DNA of 64,000 bases from Krasilnikovozyma curviuscula (Eukaryota; Basidiomycota; Tremellomycetes; Cystofilobasidiales; Mrakiaceae): positions 1-64,000 of the forward strand of contig MVAQ01000083.1 of the NCBI GenBank assembly GCA_014825775.1, given 5' to 3'. The notes beneath the pieces are model-generated. The model did not search any database. It was not told the origin of the DNA and saw only the letters and a program-made list of their open reading frames with translations. Both the position numbers and the translations under genes were made by a program. Every line of letters begins with the position of its first letter. Positions within the stretch are counted from its first letter, which is position 1. This document shows positions 1-12,100 of this stretch, piece after piece.

Positions 1-3000
1 GATCCTATATTACCAGAAGTACTGTTGGAGAAGAAAGAAATGGTTGGGCAATTGTTGATGCACTATAAATGCAAAATTTATTGGTCAACGACAGTTTCAG
101 AGGGTTGAAAATTTAGAACATACATTGCTGTAGTCGGTTGCGACAGGATCGTAGCAGTAACCTGGGCGCTCAGGTAGGTTAGTTTTTGACTCAAGACACC
201 AAATTTAATGTTAGAAGCATCAAACTTACAAGAAGAGTATTGTATGTTTCCAGGTGTGGAGGCACATTGCTGCCCGTTATAGAGTCCTCTAAAGCCATCA
301 CTGATGATAACATCGCAGATGGCACACTGTAAGCAAGTTGAAAATGTCAAAAGATTCAGTGTTTAATTAAAATCGGCCTGTTATAAATAAAACACGATAA
401 AATCTAACGTACGTCTGCCCACGTAAACCCGATCTCAGAAGTCGATAACCCGCTGTATGTGTCTTGGTAATCAGCCTCATCATATGTCAGAAGGGAAACT
501 GTTAGCAATAAGGGATCAGCGTGTGCGCTAAATGTGAGTTCTTTAGTAAAAAGCCAACCTACTACGACCTGTTCCAGAAATCGTTGTAGCCGTTGCTTGA
601 CCATTTATAGATACTGATAAACAAAACTGCGTTAAGTTTTAAATTTCATACTGGGAGAACAAATAACTGACGTTCAGCACCGTTGTAAGATGAGCTACAA
701 AATAAACCAACCCAAACGAAAATAAATAAGTATTGCTGATATTCAGCACCGCAGTAACAACTACTTCTTACCAAGTACTTCCGAAGTCTGAAGTGGAAAT
801 AACTAGTGAGACAATGTCGCTGCGCAAGGAGTGTGATACAAAAACTAACCTTCGAGGAATCGGGAAATCGTAGTATTGGTATCGACATCGCCAGTACAAA
901 CTGGATTTTCCCCTGGAGCTGGACCACGAGTGATGAATGTGAGAGAAGAGCAGGTGTTGAGGCACTGACATTACTGTCGTTGTCAATCATTGAATCCTCA
1001 AAAGCGACGAGAAAACGTCCTCACTATCTGAATATCCGACAGAATGGGTTCATAACAGAAACCTGTTCAAAAAAAATGTAGCATTATTAGACACCCCAGA
1101 AGATGAAAGAAAGAGAACATCAGTTACAAGATGGCGCATTCACGCAACTTGCTTGCGTAAATGCGCTGGCTTTAGCAGTTGAGTCCGCTGAAATTTTGTC
1201 GCACGCAGGGCACTGAACAGAAGCACTTGTCATAATTTGCTAGTTGGAGAGCCTAGATTTTTACTCACATCAGATCCCCATTCCATTCTAGATCCTGAAG
1301 AAGAATGCAGCGAAACTTCCAATTGTAAATAGGTGGTCGTATCAGCCCCTGAGCGAACAACAACAAAAAAACCAATGCAGACTTACACGATGTGCTTGGT
1401 ATCGAGGGCAGTGTCGGACATGATTGAGGAATAGTGACTGTGTTACATATATGTTAGAACAAGGTCAGGAGGGTCAGGAGGGATGTCAAAAAGAGATATT
1501 ACTTGTATAACCCGCGCTGAAGAAAACAAATAGTTAGGTTGGAAATACAATTTTCCTCATTCAGATGATGATAAGCTCACCATCGCCCAGAAAATACTGT
1601 TAAAACATAAAGTAAAAAGGAATTTGGCCTGAGCATTTTTCACCAAGCCAAATTACACGAAGGGCCACTTACCCAGAGGAAACACAGCTGAATTGACTTG
1701 CTGCGTGTTTCCTGCGCGACTGTTGAACGCATAAATAGTGAATAGTCCGCAATTGGACAAACACTATTTAACCAGAAGAAATTGGTTGGACTCCAAAGTG
1801 AGATTTACAGTTTTCAGTGAACTCACATGTTGTAAGGGGGTAACCCAGGCTGTTGTACAAGTCTCTGATACACCCGTGGTGTTACCCGGAATTATGACAG
1901 ACGGGATGATATTCAATGCGTCCGCATATGATTTGAAGGGGTCGCAAAAGTAGGCACAGCGCTATTTCGGTCCCCCAAAAACATGTGAGCCTACAGTTAG
2001 ACATTCATATCACGAGACATTACTTACTGGAAGATTATAATTTAAGGTATAAAGACTTCCTTGTTGTACGAAGAGACCAACTATTGACCTCAAAAGGATT
2101 CATCAGCGAGAGGAAAACGACCTAAGTTTCGAATTGCTCTCACCTGAAGCTGACGTTGGTATGGGACCTGTGACCCGATAGCAAATTGTCATTCTCTCAA
2201 AATACTCTGTAAATGAGCGGAAGGTGGAAGCTTACCCGCTGAGGAAACCGGAACCGACCCCAACTGTATTAGTAAAAGGGTGCAAGCCGTTCTCAAGAAA
2301 AACTTACCACTTGAAGCAAGCTGAGTACCATAGAGAATCTCTAGGTTAATATGAGAGTATGAGCATTGTCAGTTCAGTTTGTGAAAAAAAAAAAAAAAAA
2401 AAAAAAAAAACCCCCTAGTGGTAAAACGTACGACTGAAGCCAAGAGATATGGTTCGGGAAGGACTGATGGAATTGGAAGCGGAGCCTAGAGCAATACGCA
2501 GTAGGAAAATAATGAAGGAAGTTTAAGATATTGATTTCAGAAGGTGAGGTCTGGGTTAGTCTTCTGTTGAGCCTCAGAGTAAAGCTCTGATAAAATACGC
2601 ACCGCTCATAGAAGACGAGGCAGACGCAGACGCAGACGCAATCGCTGGCAAAGATGTAACTGATATGGAAGTATTAGTTTCGATTGAAGATGAAGATGAT
2701 GTACTGGAGAGTCCGTCTGTAGTAGCAAACAATTAAGAGTGGGAAACAGAAAACAGTCTAGCAACACAAACGTACTGCTCACGTCAACGGACGAGCTGAC
2801 GCTGGCAGAAAACGAAAAAAGTCCAGAACTGTAATTTGATTGAGTTGGTAAGGAAAAGCTGCTGGGAATTGGTAAGGTACTGGTTGGAGAATCTGGAGCG
2901 CGCATGAGGGAATGTTCAGCGGTTGCAGATGACTGTGAAGTAGACAGTTGCTTACGGCTGCTTGAAGACGAGACCGAGAGTGACGCCGTAAGATAGGATG

Positions 3001-3293
3001 AAGAGACTGTTTTGATATTTCAAAAAAAATCCACAAACAAAGGTATCAAAAAGTCGGTCTCTGTGTGAGTGTTCAAATATTAGCGAGAAGTAGAACGCAA
3101 GCTTACTTACCTCTTGAAGATGAAGAGGAAACAACAACGGTATCCTGTCTACGCTCTACGGGAACTGTTTGATTGCAATCTTCTTTGGTAAGTGCGAAAT
3201 ATAAGGACAGTAACATCAACACTCACGTCCAGCAGACCTGACATTTCGAACGAAACATAACGCAATCACAAATATGCTTGATGAGATTCGCAT
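1..3293 (-). CDS. Multi-module cysteine-rich secreted/surface protein (partial, runs off left edge)
   Basis: Read from 3293 leftwards. Exon 1 encodes a signal peptide (MRISSSIFVIALCFVRNVRS) ending in intron phase 1. A Ser-rich stretch with a dibasic ERR follows (about 2.45-3.2 kb), then at least three cysteine modules. Module 1 (about 1.7-2.2 kb) has CAYFC and CLSNC blocks. Module 2 (about 0.65-1.35 kb) has MEWGSD, CPACDKIS, CFCYEP and CLNTC. Module 3 (1-0.55 kb) has GFTWAD, CAICDVI, CYCYDP and CINNC, and is cut by the window edge. Intron phases in modules 2 and 3 match those of the homologous genes in this window. Joins around 1.4-1.7 and 2.1-2.4 kb are unclear, so module 1 could be decayed or part of a separate gene. 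It is probably an extracellular recognition or adhesion protein; no named family was recognised. Palindromes at 3679 and 4074 lie upstream. Confidence 0.55.
2384..2410. repeat. Poly-A tract (27 A)
   Basis: An uninterrupted run of 27 A, read as poly-T on the minus strand. It lies inside a putative intron of the left-edge cysteine-rich gene. Confidence 0.9.
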
Positions 3294-3678
3294 TTCTGAA
3301 AAACAGTAAATAAGAGGTTATTGATGTTGAAGGTTGAAGGTACAACTGGATATGGAAGAAACATACGTCAAAAACGTATGAGAAAACTTTGGAAAGTTTG
3401 AGATGTTGCGCCTGACGGGGTGAATAATACCGACTCACCAGCAGGCAGAGTTCTGCACCTGAGACCTCTTGCGTTACTGGTTATTCGCACGAGGCACGAT
3501 TCAACTGAAGAGAGAACTAAGGTGAATCGTCAAACCTCCTGAGCTTCTTCAGGCAAGTATCAAATCAGTTTAAGTAAACTGAACTTGTCCCACAGCATCA
3601 TAGCCACCAGAGAAACCAGGAGGCATCTGTTTAATTTATTCAAATGAAAGTAGCACTAGAGTTGTCGCTACGATGGCA

Positions 3679-3690
3679 ACTTTTGAAAGT
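3679..3690. promoter_or_regulatory. ACTTTYRAAAGT palindrome
   Basis: Exact copy (ACTTTTGAAAGT), 386 bases upstream of the minus-strand start codon at 3293. Confidence 0.7.
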
Positions 3691-4009
3691 TAGGTTATTG
3701 TCTCAGCGAATCATCAGCCCCATCATGACAGCGTCCGAGAGTCTTTTGCCAAAGGAGAAACTTCATCCCCCCGTAATAGGACCTGTTTAATATTTTTATA
3801 AGACAGGAACTAAGTTGGAAAGAGCTCTAGTGAAAAGTAGCTACAGAAAAGTAGACGTTCTGGATCAGACCACGGATCTTGCCTGTTTTCCTGGAGCTTC
3901 AGTACTAGCGAATAGGGAAATGAGTGTGAGCTCAAGTCTAGTAGTATGACAATCAGGAAGGCATATCTAGCCGAATCTCACTCGATTCATCCCTTATCCA
4001 GGTGCTCAA

Positions 4010-4260
4010 GCTTTGTTGTCTGTCGCGTTGGTTTTGTTAGATGCCTCTCCCGGCTCCCCACTTGGTAATTGCTACTTTTAAAAGTCGAGAAATTGCCAAC
4101 TGGAACCATCTTCACCTGAAACATGAAAACAACCCCAAAATCTGTACCTGTTGATGATATCACTCTGGAGTGCCTCGAGCTCTCGTAGGTGCAGGTGCTG
4201 TAACGACGCTTGACGTCAGGATCATGTTTAATACTTGCTTGTCACCCTGTTCTTTTCGAA
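4010..4260 (+). repeat. Copy of the 8.7-kb promoter region without its gene
   Basis: Stretches that match 8668-8915 in order include GCTTTGTTGTC, GCTACTTTTAAAAGTCG (GCTACTTTCAAAAGTCG at 8.7 kb), a GGAAC...ATTC/CTTC...CATGA block, and TTGTTTAATACT/ATGTTTAATACT. The 8.7-kb copy leads into the gene at 9104. Here only the minus-strand gene ending at 4550 follows, so this looks like a promoter left after duplication and gene loss. The judgement is by eye. Confidence 0.5.
4074..4085. promoter_or_regulatory. ACTTTYRAAAGT palindrome
   Basis: Exact copy (ACTTTTAAAAGT), inside the promoter-like block that resembles the region upstream of the gene at 9104. Confidence 0.65.
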
Positions 4261-4549
4261 TATGGCTGTAATGTGGTCCCATAAATGAAACATGGTAAAA
4301 GCGATGAAAAGTATGAGGCGAATTGGTTCCAAAATACGGCCTCTGGAAATATAACAAACTAAACATTCACATAGTATAAATTGAGGTTTTTTTCCCCAAA
4401 ATTTTATAATCTGTTCTCAATTGAAGAGAGGGAAACTCTAGAAATGATCTCTTCTCGATTCTTTCTGGTACTCTACATCCAGCCAAGAACTAGAGCTTAT
4501 TACAGAAATGCAAAGGATCCAAGCCATTTGCAGCATATTTTGAAAGCTT

Positions 4550-5723
4550 TCACGTGGCTCCCTCGCCAGCGGATCCGTCGTCGTCTCTGTAATTGCTCAT
4601 CGGCGGCTCGTCGTTCGTAGGGCCAGGATCCACTTTCTCACCAAAACCCACCCTATAGTATCTAAGTGAAAAAGTTCAGAATTTGGTGAGGAGGGTGATA
4701 AAGAAAATTGAGAAACACAGGAGTAAGCACTGACATGCGTTTGCGCCAGTAGAAGAAGTAGAAGAGGACCCCTGAGACTGGAAGGACTGCTACTAGGGTT
4801 CCAATCTGGTTAAGAGTGGCAAAATCAGCTAGTGTTGAGAAGTATTCGGAACGAACTGGGCTGATAACAGTAAGTGACATACAAGTATTCCGACAATTTC
4901 ACCGGGTGAGAAGGATTTCTCAATGGTTGAATTCATAGAGTCAACACTTTGATAAGACATTTGGTTAGTTTCGATCAGCGCTTAGTAACTGTTGAGGGTT
5001 GATTCTGTGAAGGAGATTCACCAGTTCTGATCATATACTTTAATATCGACAGAGGGTGCAGTCAGCAAGGGAGTCCTTTCGAAGGCATGACTTACTCACA
5101 TTCGGAGTACATTGGACCTGTAATGCTGAATGTGGTGCCATTGATTGTCTGTGTAAATCTAGCGCTCTTACACGAGGTAGCATTACCGCACTGATATGTA
5201 GCGATGAAGGTAATCAGCACGGCAAAAGTAGGCGAGATGCATGATAAGGTGGTATACCTTAGCTACTTGATTCATTAATACCGTTGGGCAGTAGCCTGGG
5301 AAGTGAGTTCAGACGATTCAAAACTCTCAGCTACACGTCTCCACGATTTATTTCAACAGGCTTACAGATTTGAAACGCGTGGACACTGTTGATGGCTCTA
5401 GAACAAGCAGGGGTGAAGCTCTTGTAGATATTAATATCATCACAAAAGTTACACTTAGAGAAGAGTAAGGACGGAGGGATCAATTGGTGGAGAAGACGTG
5501 CTGACTTCCACTGATATTTACTTACCCCTGTGGAGTTGGCCGTCCAAGTCGCACTGATGTTCAAGTAGCCGTACGCTTTGAAATTGTATAAGAAAGAGTA
5601 AGAATGTTGGACAGTGCTCTACCGAGAGATCCGCCAGGGAAAAGACTGTCAGAAGGAAGAAGACACACCGGACACCAAAGTAAAGTTGATTGAACAAAAC
5701 ACTATTAGGCAGAAGAGCTTCAT
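4550..5723 (-). CDS. Single-module cysteine-rich type I membrane protein
   Basis: Start at 5723. Exon 1 is a signal peptide (MKLFCLIVFCSINFTLVS, phase 1). Then come YLNISATWTANSTG (phase 0), CNFCDDINIYKSFTPACS (phase 1), CYCPTVLMNQVAK (phase 0), CGNATSCKSARF with an NGTTFSI turn (phase 1), a mini-exon YDQN (phase 2), and a short stalk. The TM segment is IGTLVAVLPVSGVLFYFFYW followed by RKR. The cytosolic tail is short and acidic and ends GEGAT. All joins keep frame, so the gene looks intact although the exons are short. It is homologous in module and intron phase to the genes at 30402, 38537 and 47319 (minus). It is probably a surface receptor or adhesin; ligand and function are unknown. A palindrome lies 283 bases upstream. 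Confidence 0.7.
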
Positions 5724-6426
5724 TCTACCAATCTTTACCTACCCTGAAGAACTCGACGAAAGAGTATTGTATCGAGTTGTTCGAACCTGTTGAGAGATCA
5801 AATATCTGTGCTTCCAGTCATTCTGGAGTAGCGGGTCTCGCACGCGCATATCAACTCTCTTCGGATCTAGACATCAACCCTGTCTCACCAGACGCAACGC
5901 CATGGAGCCAGGTTCGACGTGCTAAAAGATCCAAAACATATTTGTCTCCGCTTTGGACCTCTAAAAAAACCTCATGTCCGCAATGGGGGACACGAAGAAA
6001 GCTAAACTTTTGAAAGTAGGATCGGTGGCACTGACGTTGTTAGAGTTCGGCGACTGAAGGACAGCTCTAAATTGAAGCGGTTTTGTTACTCACCTCAATT
6101 TGAGGTGGTGCATAGGGTTCCTTTGGTCACTAGACGAAGCTATAGGTGATATTAGTCCTTTCACACGAACAATTGCGAATTTGAAAGTGGTACTGTGACA
6201 TACCTACCAAAGCGCTTCAGACTATCCGTTGGAGCGCTTGTAACTCCTGGTTGTCTTAAAATATCATGTTATACTTCGGGTCATCAGCTCCCGGTGGGAT
6301 TTTAGTAGACAAGTGTAAAATCTAGAGTTTGCGCCACAACCTACTCCCAAACGACATTGTCCCTCACTCCCAACCTTCAAATAATAATAAAATAAAATTC
6401 TTGGCTAGAGAACAGCTATTCCTATC
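5724..6426. other. Divergent intergenic region
   Basis: Lies between the minus-strand receptor gene and the plus-strand multi-pass protein gene. It carries one exact palindrome at 6006 and a half-like site (GAATTTGAAAGTGG) near 6176. No coding exon was seen. Confidence 0.6.
6006..6017. promoter_or_regulatory. ACTTTYRAAAGT palindrome
   Basis: Exact copy (ACTTTTGAAAGT), 283 bases upstream of the start at 5723 (minus) and 410 bases upstream of the start at 6427 (plus). It could serve both. Confidence 0.7.
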
Positions 6427-8271
6427 ATGTCGAAATACGAGATGAGTGTTCTTCTCAAGTCAGTGGCACTATACCCCGTCTCCTGGAACGCTCACTCTGC
6501 CGGCAACTAACCACATCCTTTCCCAATCGACAGAGACGAAGAACTCGTGGACCATGACCCAAACAAGAAATTCGAAAGCATCAATGACAGCGACATCGGT
6601 CAGAAAATAGATCGTCCGCTTCCAAAGGAGAGCAGGGAAATCGAGGGCCTGAGGCCCAGCGGGCACATCGGCACAACCGTCGTTTGGACGGATGCTGCTG
6701 TGGTTGGTAGCACGATGTTTTTGTGACTTCTTGCAGCCGCTGACCTATTTTTGCTCTTAAGCTCTTTTTGCTCTCGGTGGTCAGCTTCGTCAGTGTGACC
6801 CTAGGACTGCTAGTCATCGTGAGCAACGAACTGCGGCAGTTCTTCCCACTCTTCGGCACTCACGAAATCTGGTCTTCTATAGCTCGAAGTGCTTCAAGCC
6901 GCAGATGGTGACTCTCTCAATTTGGTGTTGACAATTCCAACGGTACTTTCGGAACTGTATTTGATTGTTATCACGGTGTTTGCAATTCGAAGTCAAGTGC
7001 GTCGTCTTCATCGCCGAAGCTCAAACATCATACTGATCAATACCAATGCCTTACGCAAAATCAGAACATGGTCTCAGTCATTGCGACTGTTTGCTTCAAC
7101 CTCACTATCGTCGTCTCTGGCTATATCGAAGCTTACTCAAGAACCACCGCTATCAAAGCTGATATCGGACGGTTCCCAACAGCGTTTCCTCTGCTGATCA
7201 TGACCTACCTCATTCCATCCATTGATGTATTGTTTCATGCTTTCTGTGATATGGCAGCTCTTAGGTGCGTCAAAATACTTACTTCCTTTCCCGCCTTTCC
7301 AAATTGACCGCAACCTCCCCTTCGCATGCTAGATTATATCGATCCATTGGCTGGTCTGACTTCAAGCAGACTTCTCGGAATCCTCGCTTGGTTAAAATCT
7401 ACAGGAATTTTCTCATTCTTGACGTAAGTTCTCTCAGCAGAAGCAACTTGCGACTCTATCAGCTCAGTCCACTGACTTTGTCTATTTTCCAACACAGTCG
7501 ATTTTGATCGTGAGCCCATTCCCCACTGCATCAGCTCTAATTGAATCCAGTCCAGGCATATCAAGATTGTTTTCTCTTTTCAAATGTGTAGTTCATGTCC
7601 TTTTTTCAAATTTCGCTCTTTGTCACTATGAGCTTCCTTTTTTACCAAGTCCGAGCTCTGCTCATCGAAGACGGCTACGTCGGCTCGTGGTTCCCACCAG
7701 AGTTCTCCAAAGTCCAGTACAACATCGTTCCCCCGGTAAACTTTGTGTTTGGAATAGGCTCCATCTATTTGACATCGTTAAGTGCGAAGCGCGAGATGAA
7801 ATGGGGAACGTACTTAAGCGCAGTGTTTCAGGTGAGTTTTCTTTCTTCGCTTTCGGCTTTGACGTAGGTTCTTTTCACTCATACTACATCTATAGATTGC
7901 AGCCTTAGGACTTTCAAGCTTCACATTACGATTGTATCTTGAGCTGGTCTACCAAATTCAAGGGAGTCAAGACGCCTACCTCCCTTATCGATATGTAAAG
8001 GCTCCTTTTACCTCCATCAAATATTATAAAGCTAACAAGGACTATTGTTCTTCAGTACTTTCACTTTGGTTGTCTTTCGGTACTCTCCATCGCAGCCCTT
8101 GCCTACACGTGGATCGTGCACAACTCTTACGGGCAAGAAATTAAAGGGATCCGTAAGCTACCTTTCCATTTCATGAGCACGAAAATATGAAAATGACCCT
8201 AAATTTATTCTACAGATGAACGTAAAGCCAACAAGCCAGCACCTGCACCTCAACGACTTGACCTCAATTAG
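6427..8271 (+). CDS. Predicted multi-pass membrane protein (about 7 TM)
   Basis: Proposed start at 6427 (MSKYEMSVLLK), then a polar N-terminal exon (DEELVDHDPNKKFES). Hydrophobic segments follow: LFLLSVVSFVSVTLGLLVIV, LVLTIPTVLSELYLIVITVF or an alternative exon in this area, MVSVIATVCFNLTIVVSGYI, FPLLIMTYLIPSIDVLFHAF, FMSFFQISLFVTMSFLFYQV, VPPVNFVFGIGSIYLTSL, IAALGLSSFTLRLYL and FGCLSVLSIAALAYTWIV. The tail (HERKANKPAPAPQRLDLN) is polar and ends at TAG 8269-8271. Splicing between 6.7 and 7.07 kb is uncertain. The arrangement recalls fungal 7-TM or other integral membrane proteins, but no diagnostic motif was seen and no function is claimed. Confidence 0.5.
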
Positions 8272-9103
8272 TAGATGCGAAAATATGGGACGGGTTACAT
8301 TTTTCAAACATTTACGCAGCCGGTACTCTGATATCTGATATCTCTCTTTTCGTTATGTCTTTGTTATGTCTTTGTTCAAAAATATTTTGCTCTATGAATT
8401 CCTTTAAAACTTAATGACGCTATTCCTACCAGTAAACCGAGCAGCAGCAAGCAGAAAGTGTTTCTTCACTCCTTTGACGAGAGTACCAAATTTTTAAATG
8501 TGAACTAGGCTTTGGGCTCAGATATTCTTCAATATTCACTAGAGAAAGGTTGCCTGTGACACTAACCTAACCCATGGAGATTTTTCATCGGTACGACCTT
8601 CTCTCACCTCCTCCACTCCGATCAGACAAACCATACTACTATTCTGATATTTTCAAACTTAATTTGCTATTTATGCTTTGTTGTCAGGCCAACTTGGAGT
8701 TCAGGGCCACTAGGAAATCGCTACTTTCAAAAGTCGACGTATCGTGAAACCTGGAACAATATTCATATGAGACATGAGAGCAACAAATTTCAGCATCTAT
8801 TGTTTGATGTCAGATTCGTGCTTCCTGGGTACTTGTAGCTGCCTATGGAGCTGAGAGATGCTTCATACCAAAGGCTTGTTTAATACTAGTTTGAGACCTT
8901 TATTCTTGCACCCATGCTGGCTCTGTTTTTTGGATAATCAATTTGTCAAGAATTTCAAATGGTGTTTTCATACGTTGTTGTTTGTCTTGGTTTGGAACTT
9001 ATTTCAAGCGGCCAGTAAACACCCTTAAAAGCCAGATGGAGCACGGTTCCCACGATTTTTTCTTCTTTCACCCAACCGCCAGCAACTAAAGAATTATTTC
9101 AGA
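8272..9103. other. Intergenic region and promoter of the 9.1-kb gene
   Basis: Holds the 3' flank of the multi-pass protein gene and the 8.67-8.92 kb block that recurs at 4.0-4.26 kb, with an exact palindrome at 8723. No coding exon was seen. Confidence 0.6.
8723..8734. promoter_or_regulatory. ACTTTYRAAAGT palindrome
   Basis: Exact copy (ACTTTCAAAAGT), 370 bases upstream of the start at 9104. Confidence 0.7.
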
Positions 9104-12100
9104 ATGCAAATATTGTTGTCTCTAGCCATTATGGCTTTTACGAACGCGGGGGTTGTTTACGCTGCTGCTGGTATGCGTCGTCTTATTTCTCGAAGTTTTG
9201 CTTTTAGTGGGGGCTGACCTTCAATTCTTTCTTTCACCTGTCAGTCAAAAACTCTCGATCGAGTTCCGTTTGGATTCTTGGAGATACAAATAATACCAAC
9301 TCTACAACGGTTCCAACCACAGCTCCTTTCAACATCACTACCTTTCCCCCCGTCTCTTCCAATCGTAAGGCTCTATTCCTTGATTTGAGTTTGAGTGAAC
9401 CCAACAACTTACACCTACTTTGATCTAGAATCGATGCCTCCGACTTCGTCTTACGCGCCTTGTGAGTGTAACATTCGTCGCGTGTTGTTTTAGCATCTTT
9501 CTCCTGACGAGAATGTCCAAAGCATTGGTATCGTCTGCCTACCCATCAGCTTCTGGTACGTAATAGTACATCTTTTGGTTGATGTTCTATCTTAATAGTG
9601 ACTCACTCGTGCCATCGCTCAGCTTCTGCAGCAGCGCCAGTTCGAACATTTGGCCGTGAAGTCGGTCTCCTCGGAGGTGTTGATGGTCTTCCAAATGTAG
9701 GAATGACTTGGGGTACTGAATCGTCGGTAGGTTGAATTACACATCATATTGACCGCGACTGACAGGGTGTTGCATAGTGTTCATCATGCCAGGCAATCTT
9801 CCCACATTCTACAGTAGAATTAGGGCTTCTTTTCAGTCGACCGGCGATTAATCCTTTTGACAATTCCAGTACGGTCATTGATTGGACTTCTGTTTGTGCT
9901 GGTAATGGAACTTCTGCGATTCTGGACGATTATTGTCAGTGTAACAATATCTCGAGACCCTTGCACTCGCTTGAGACTTGAACACTCATCCGTCTTTTTT
10001 TAGGCTACTGTTCGTTTCCCATCAACCTCGACTTTCAGCAATGTATAAACGAGTGCCCTAGCGCGATGTACTACGCCAGCTTGTCCGGATCTGCAGTTCC
10101 TATCTCATCTTTTGATTTCATTGAAGGTGCAGAGATTCAAACCTCATTTGCCAAACGCGCGGACTCATTGATGATTATTAATTGCTTTTCACATGTTTAC
10201 AAACAGTAATCAACGCAAACTGGTACGTCACCTAAGACACGTCGCAAGTGCTTTGTATACTGACTTGGATATGCGTTTTACCTATAAAGTCAAGCGCTGA
10301 GGATCGAGTATGTAGATCCAAACAGTGGCGCCAAGTTTGATATTTACTCGACCACTACGCCTGCCAACACACCTACTATGTAAGTCCAGCTGGTTCTTAA
10401 GTCATTGGTCATCTCTTGACCTTTCACTCGCTTTTTTTGGTAATGAAAGAACGCCTCTGTTTCTGGACGCCGCCCCGATCCCATTTGCCTCCACTCCCAC
10501 GTTCAACGCATCCCTCTCTCTGAACCAAAGTGGTCTAAAGTCCCTTTCCCAAGTGTCATATCCATCTACTACTATTTCCTGGGTAAATGTAAGCAATGCT
10601 CTATGTGCTCTATTTTGTCACTACTTAGCTCTGATGACTCTCCGTCTGTAGTGCTCCAGCTGTGACTTCCTCTATGCTCAATTTACCGTAAACAACAAGG
10701 GCCCATATAACAGTAGCCTACTTTCTAGTAAGTCTCACGTATTACTAAGATAAGGATCTGTTCTGACAACTTCCTCCAGGTAGTTGTGATTGGCCAGCTC
10801 CTCTGTACTTCCAAAGCGTATGTACATTAATAATAGGCTTCAATCCGTACTGACCGCATACACTTCTTGGCAGTGCATTGAAAGTTGTCCTGCTATCTCG
10901 TACGCCTATAACACGAGCGCTTCTCAATCCTATTACATCTCCCAGGATGGATGGATCAATCGTAAGTGAGTTTGCTCTGTCAGATCCACTGTTCCATCTT
11001 GCCAACGCCTTCGATCATGTTTTTCTGTAGAGTTCAATCAGTTCTGGTAAGTCATTCTGACTGAAGTATGCGCCGAATCATCCTGCGCTGACGTATGATT
11101 TATTGCAGTGCATTGGGTAATGGAGGTGTGTATGGTGCTGACAACGGGGGACAAACGGTGAAAATGTCAGTCTCATCTTTCGAAAGTTTTGGATGCATGC
11201 TTACTCTCTTCCGTAACGGTATACCACTTGCAAATACACAGGCTGTAGCCGCTGCTATAGCCGCTTCAAATACCCAAAATCCATCAGGCCCCACTGATGG
11301 ATCTAGTAGTGGTCCTCCTACTCCCTCTGATACTACATCGGGAACTGGTTCGGCTGGTGGGACTGGAGCTACGGGAAGCTCGACTGCCGGATCGTCATCA
11401 ACCGGTGGAACAGGTACATCTGGCTCGTCTGGCTCAGGAACTACAGCACCTCCAGGATCGGGATCAACTGGGTAAGTGCCTATCAAGATCACCGGTGCAT
11501 CCAGCACCAACCCGTCTCTTTCTTATTATGTCACGTCAACTGTACTGATTATTTTGCCTATCTGGATCTTCCGGATCTACTACCGATTACTATAGTAGCT
11601 CTACTGGTTCTGGATCTAGCTCAAGTTCAGGAGCTGGCTCAGGAACATCTGGTTCGACCGGCGGTGAAAGTTCTTCCGGATCTAGCGGTACTACTGGCTC
11701 TGGCCCATCTGGGTCGAGCGGAAGTGGCTCCGGTTCTGGTTCTGGCTCTACAGGTTCTGGAAGCTCAGGTTCTACAGGATCAGGTTCTGGTGCTACTGGA
11801 ACAGGCTCTACTGGGTCTACTGGCTCGTCTGGTTCTTCAAGTGGAGGATCTTCCCCTCCAGCAATTATCGTTCTTCCGCCAGTTATCATGCCAGCAGTCG
11901 CAGTGACGACCTCCCTTGATTCAGGGGCACAGACAATCTCCATTGCACCTCAAACGGTAGTTCGTTCCATCGCACCATCAGTTGCAGTGATCTCGGTCGC
12001 TGGATTCACCACCACCTCTGTTCGACCTGCATCAGTCACAACCACAATTGGATCTGATGGGATAGCTACAACATCAACTTTTGCTGCTCTCACCACCGCC

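Larger units (their letters stand above)
3294..4549. other. Intergenic region with two palindromes
   Basis: No convincing coding exon. It holds ACTTTYRAAAGT palindromes at 3679 and 4074. The stretch 4010-4260 resembles the promoter region 8668-8915 on the same strand, although no gene follows it here. Confidence 0.6.

Noticed and set aside
2384..2410. Poly-A run as a retroposon tail
   Set aside because: No target-site duplication or element body lies beside it, and it sits within a putative intron.
6469..6859. Minus-strand open frames opposite the multi-pass protein gene
   Set aside because: The plus strand carries TM-coding exons with consensus splice sites that continue downstream; the minus frames show no domain.
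11100..11943. Long minus-strand open frames rich in Pro, Val and Glu
   Set aside because: They are the reverse shadow of the Gly/Ser-coding repeat of the plus-strand gene and have no start context or splice support.
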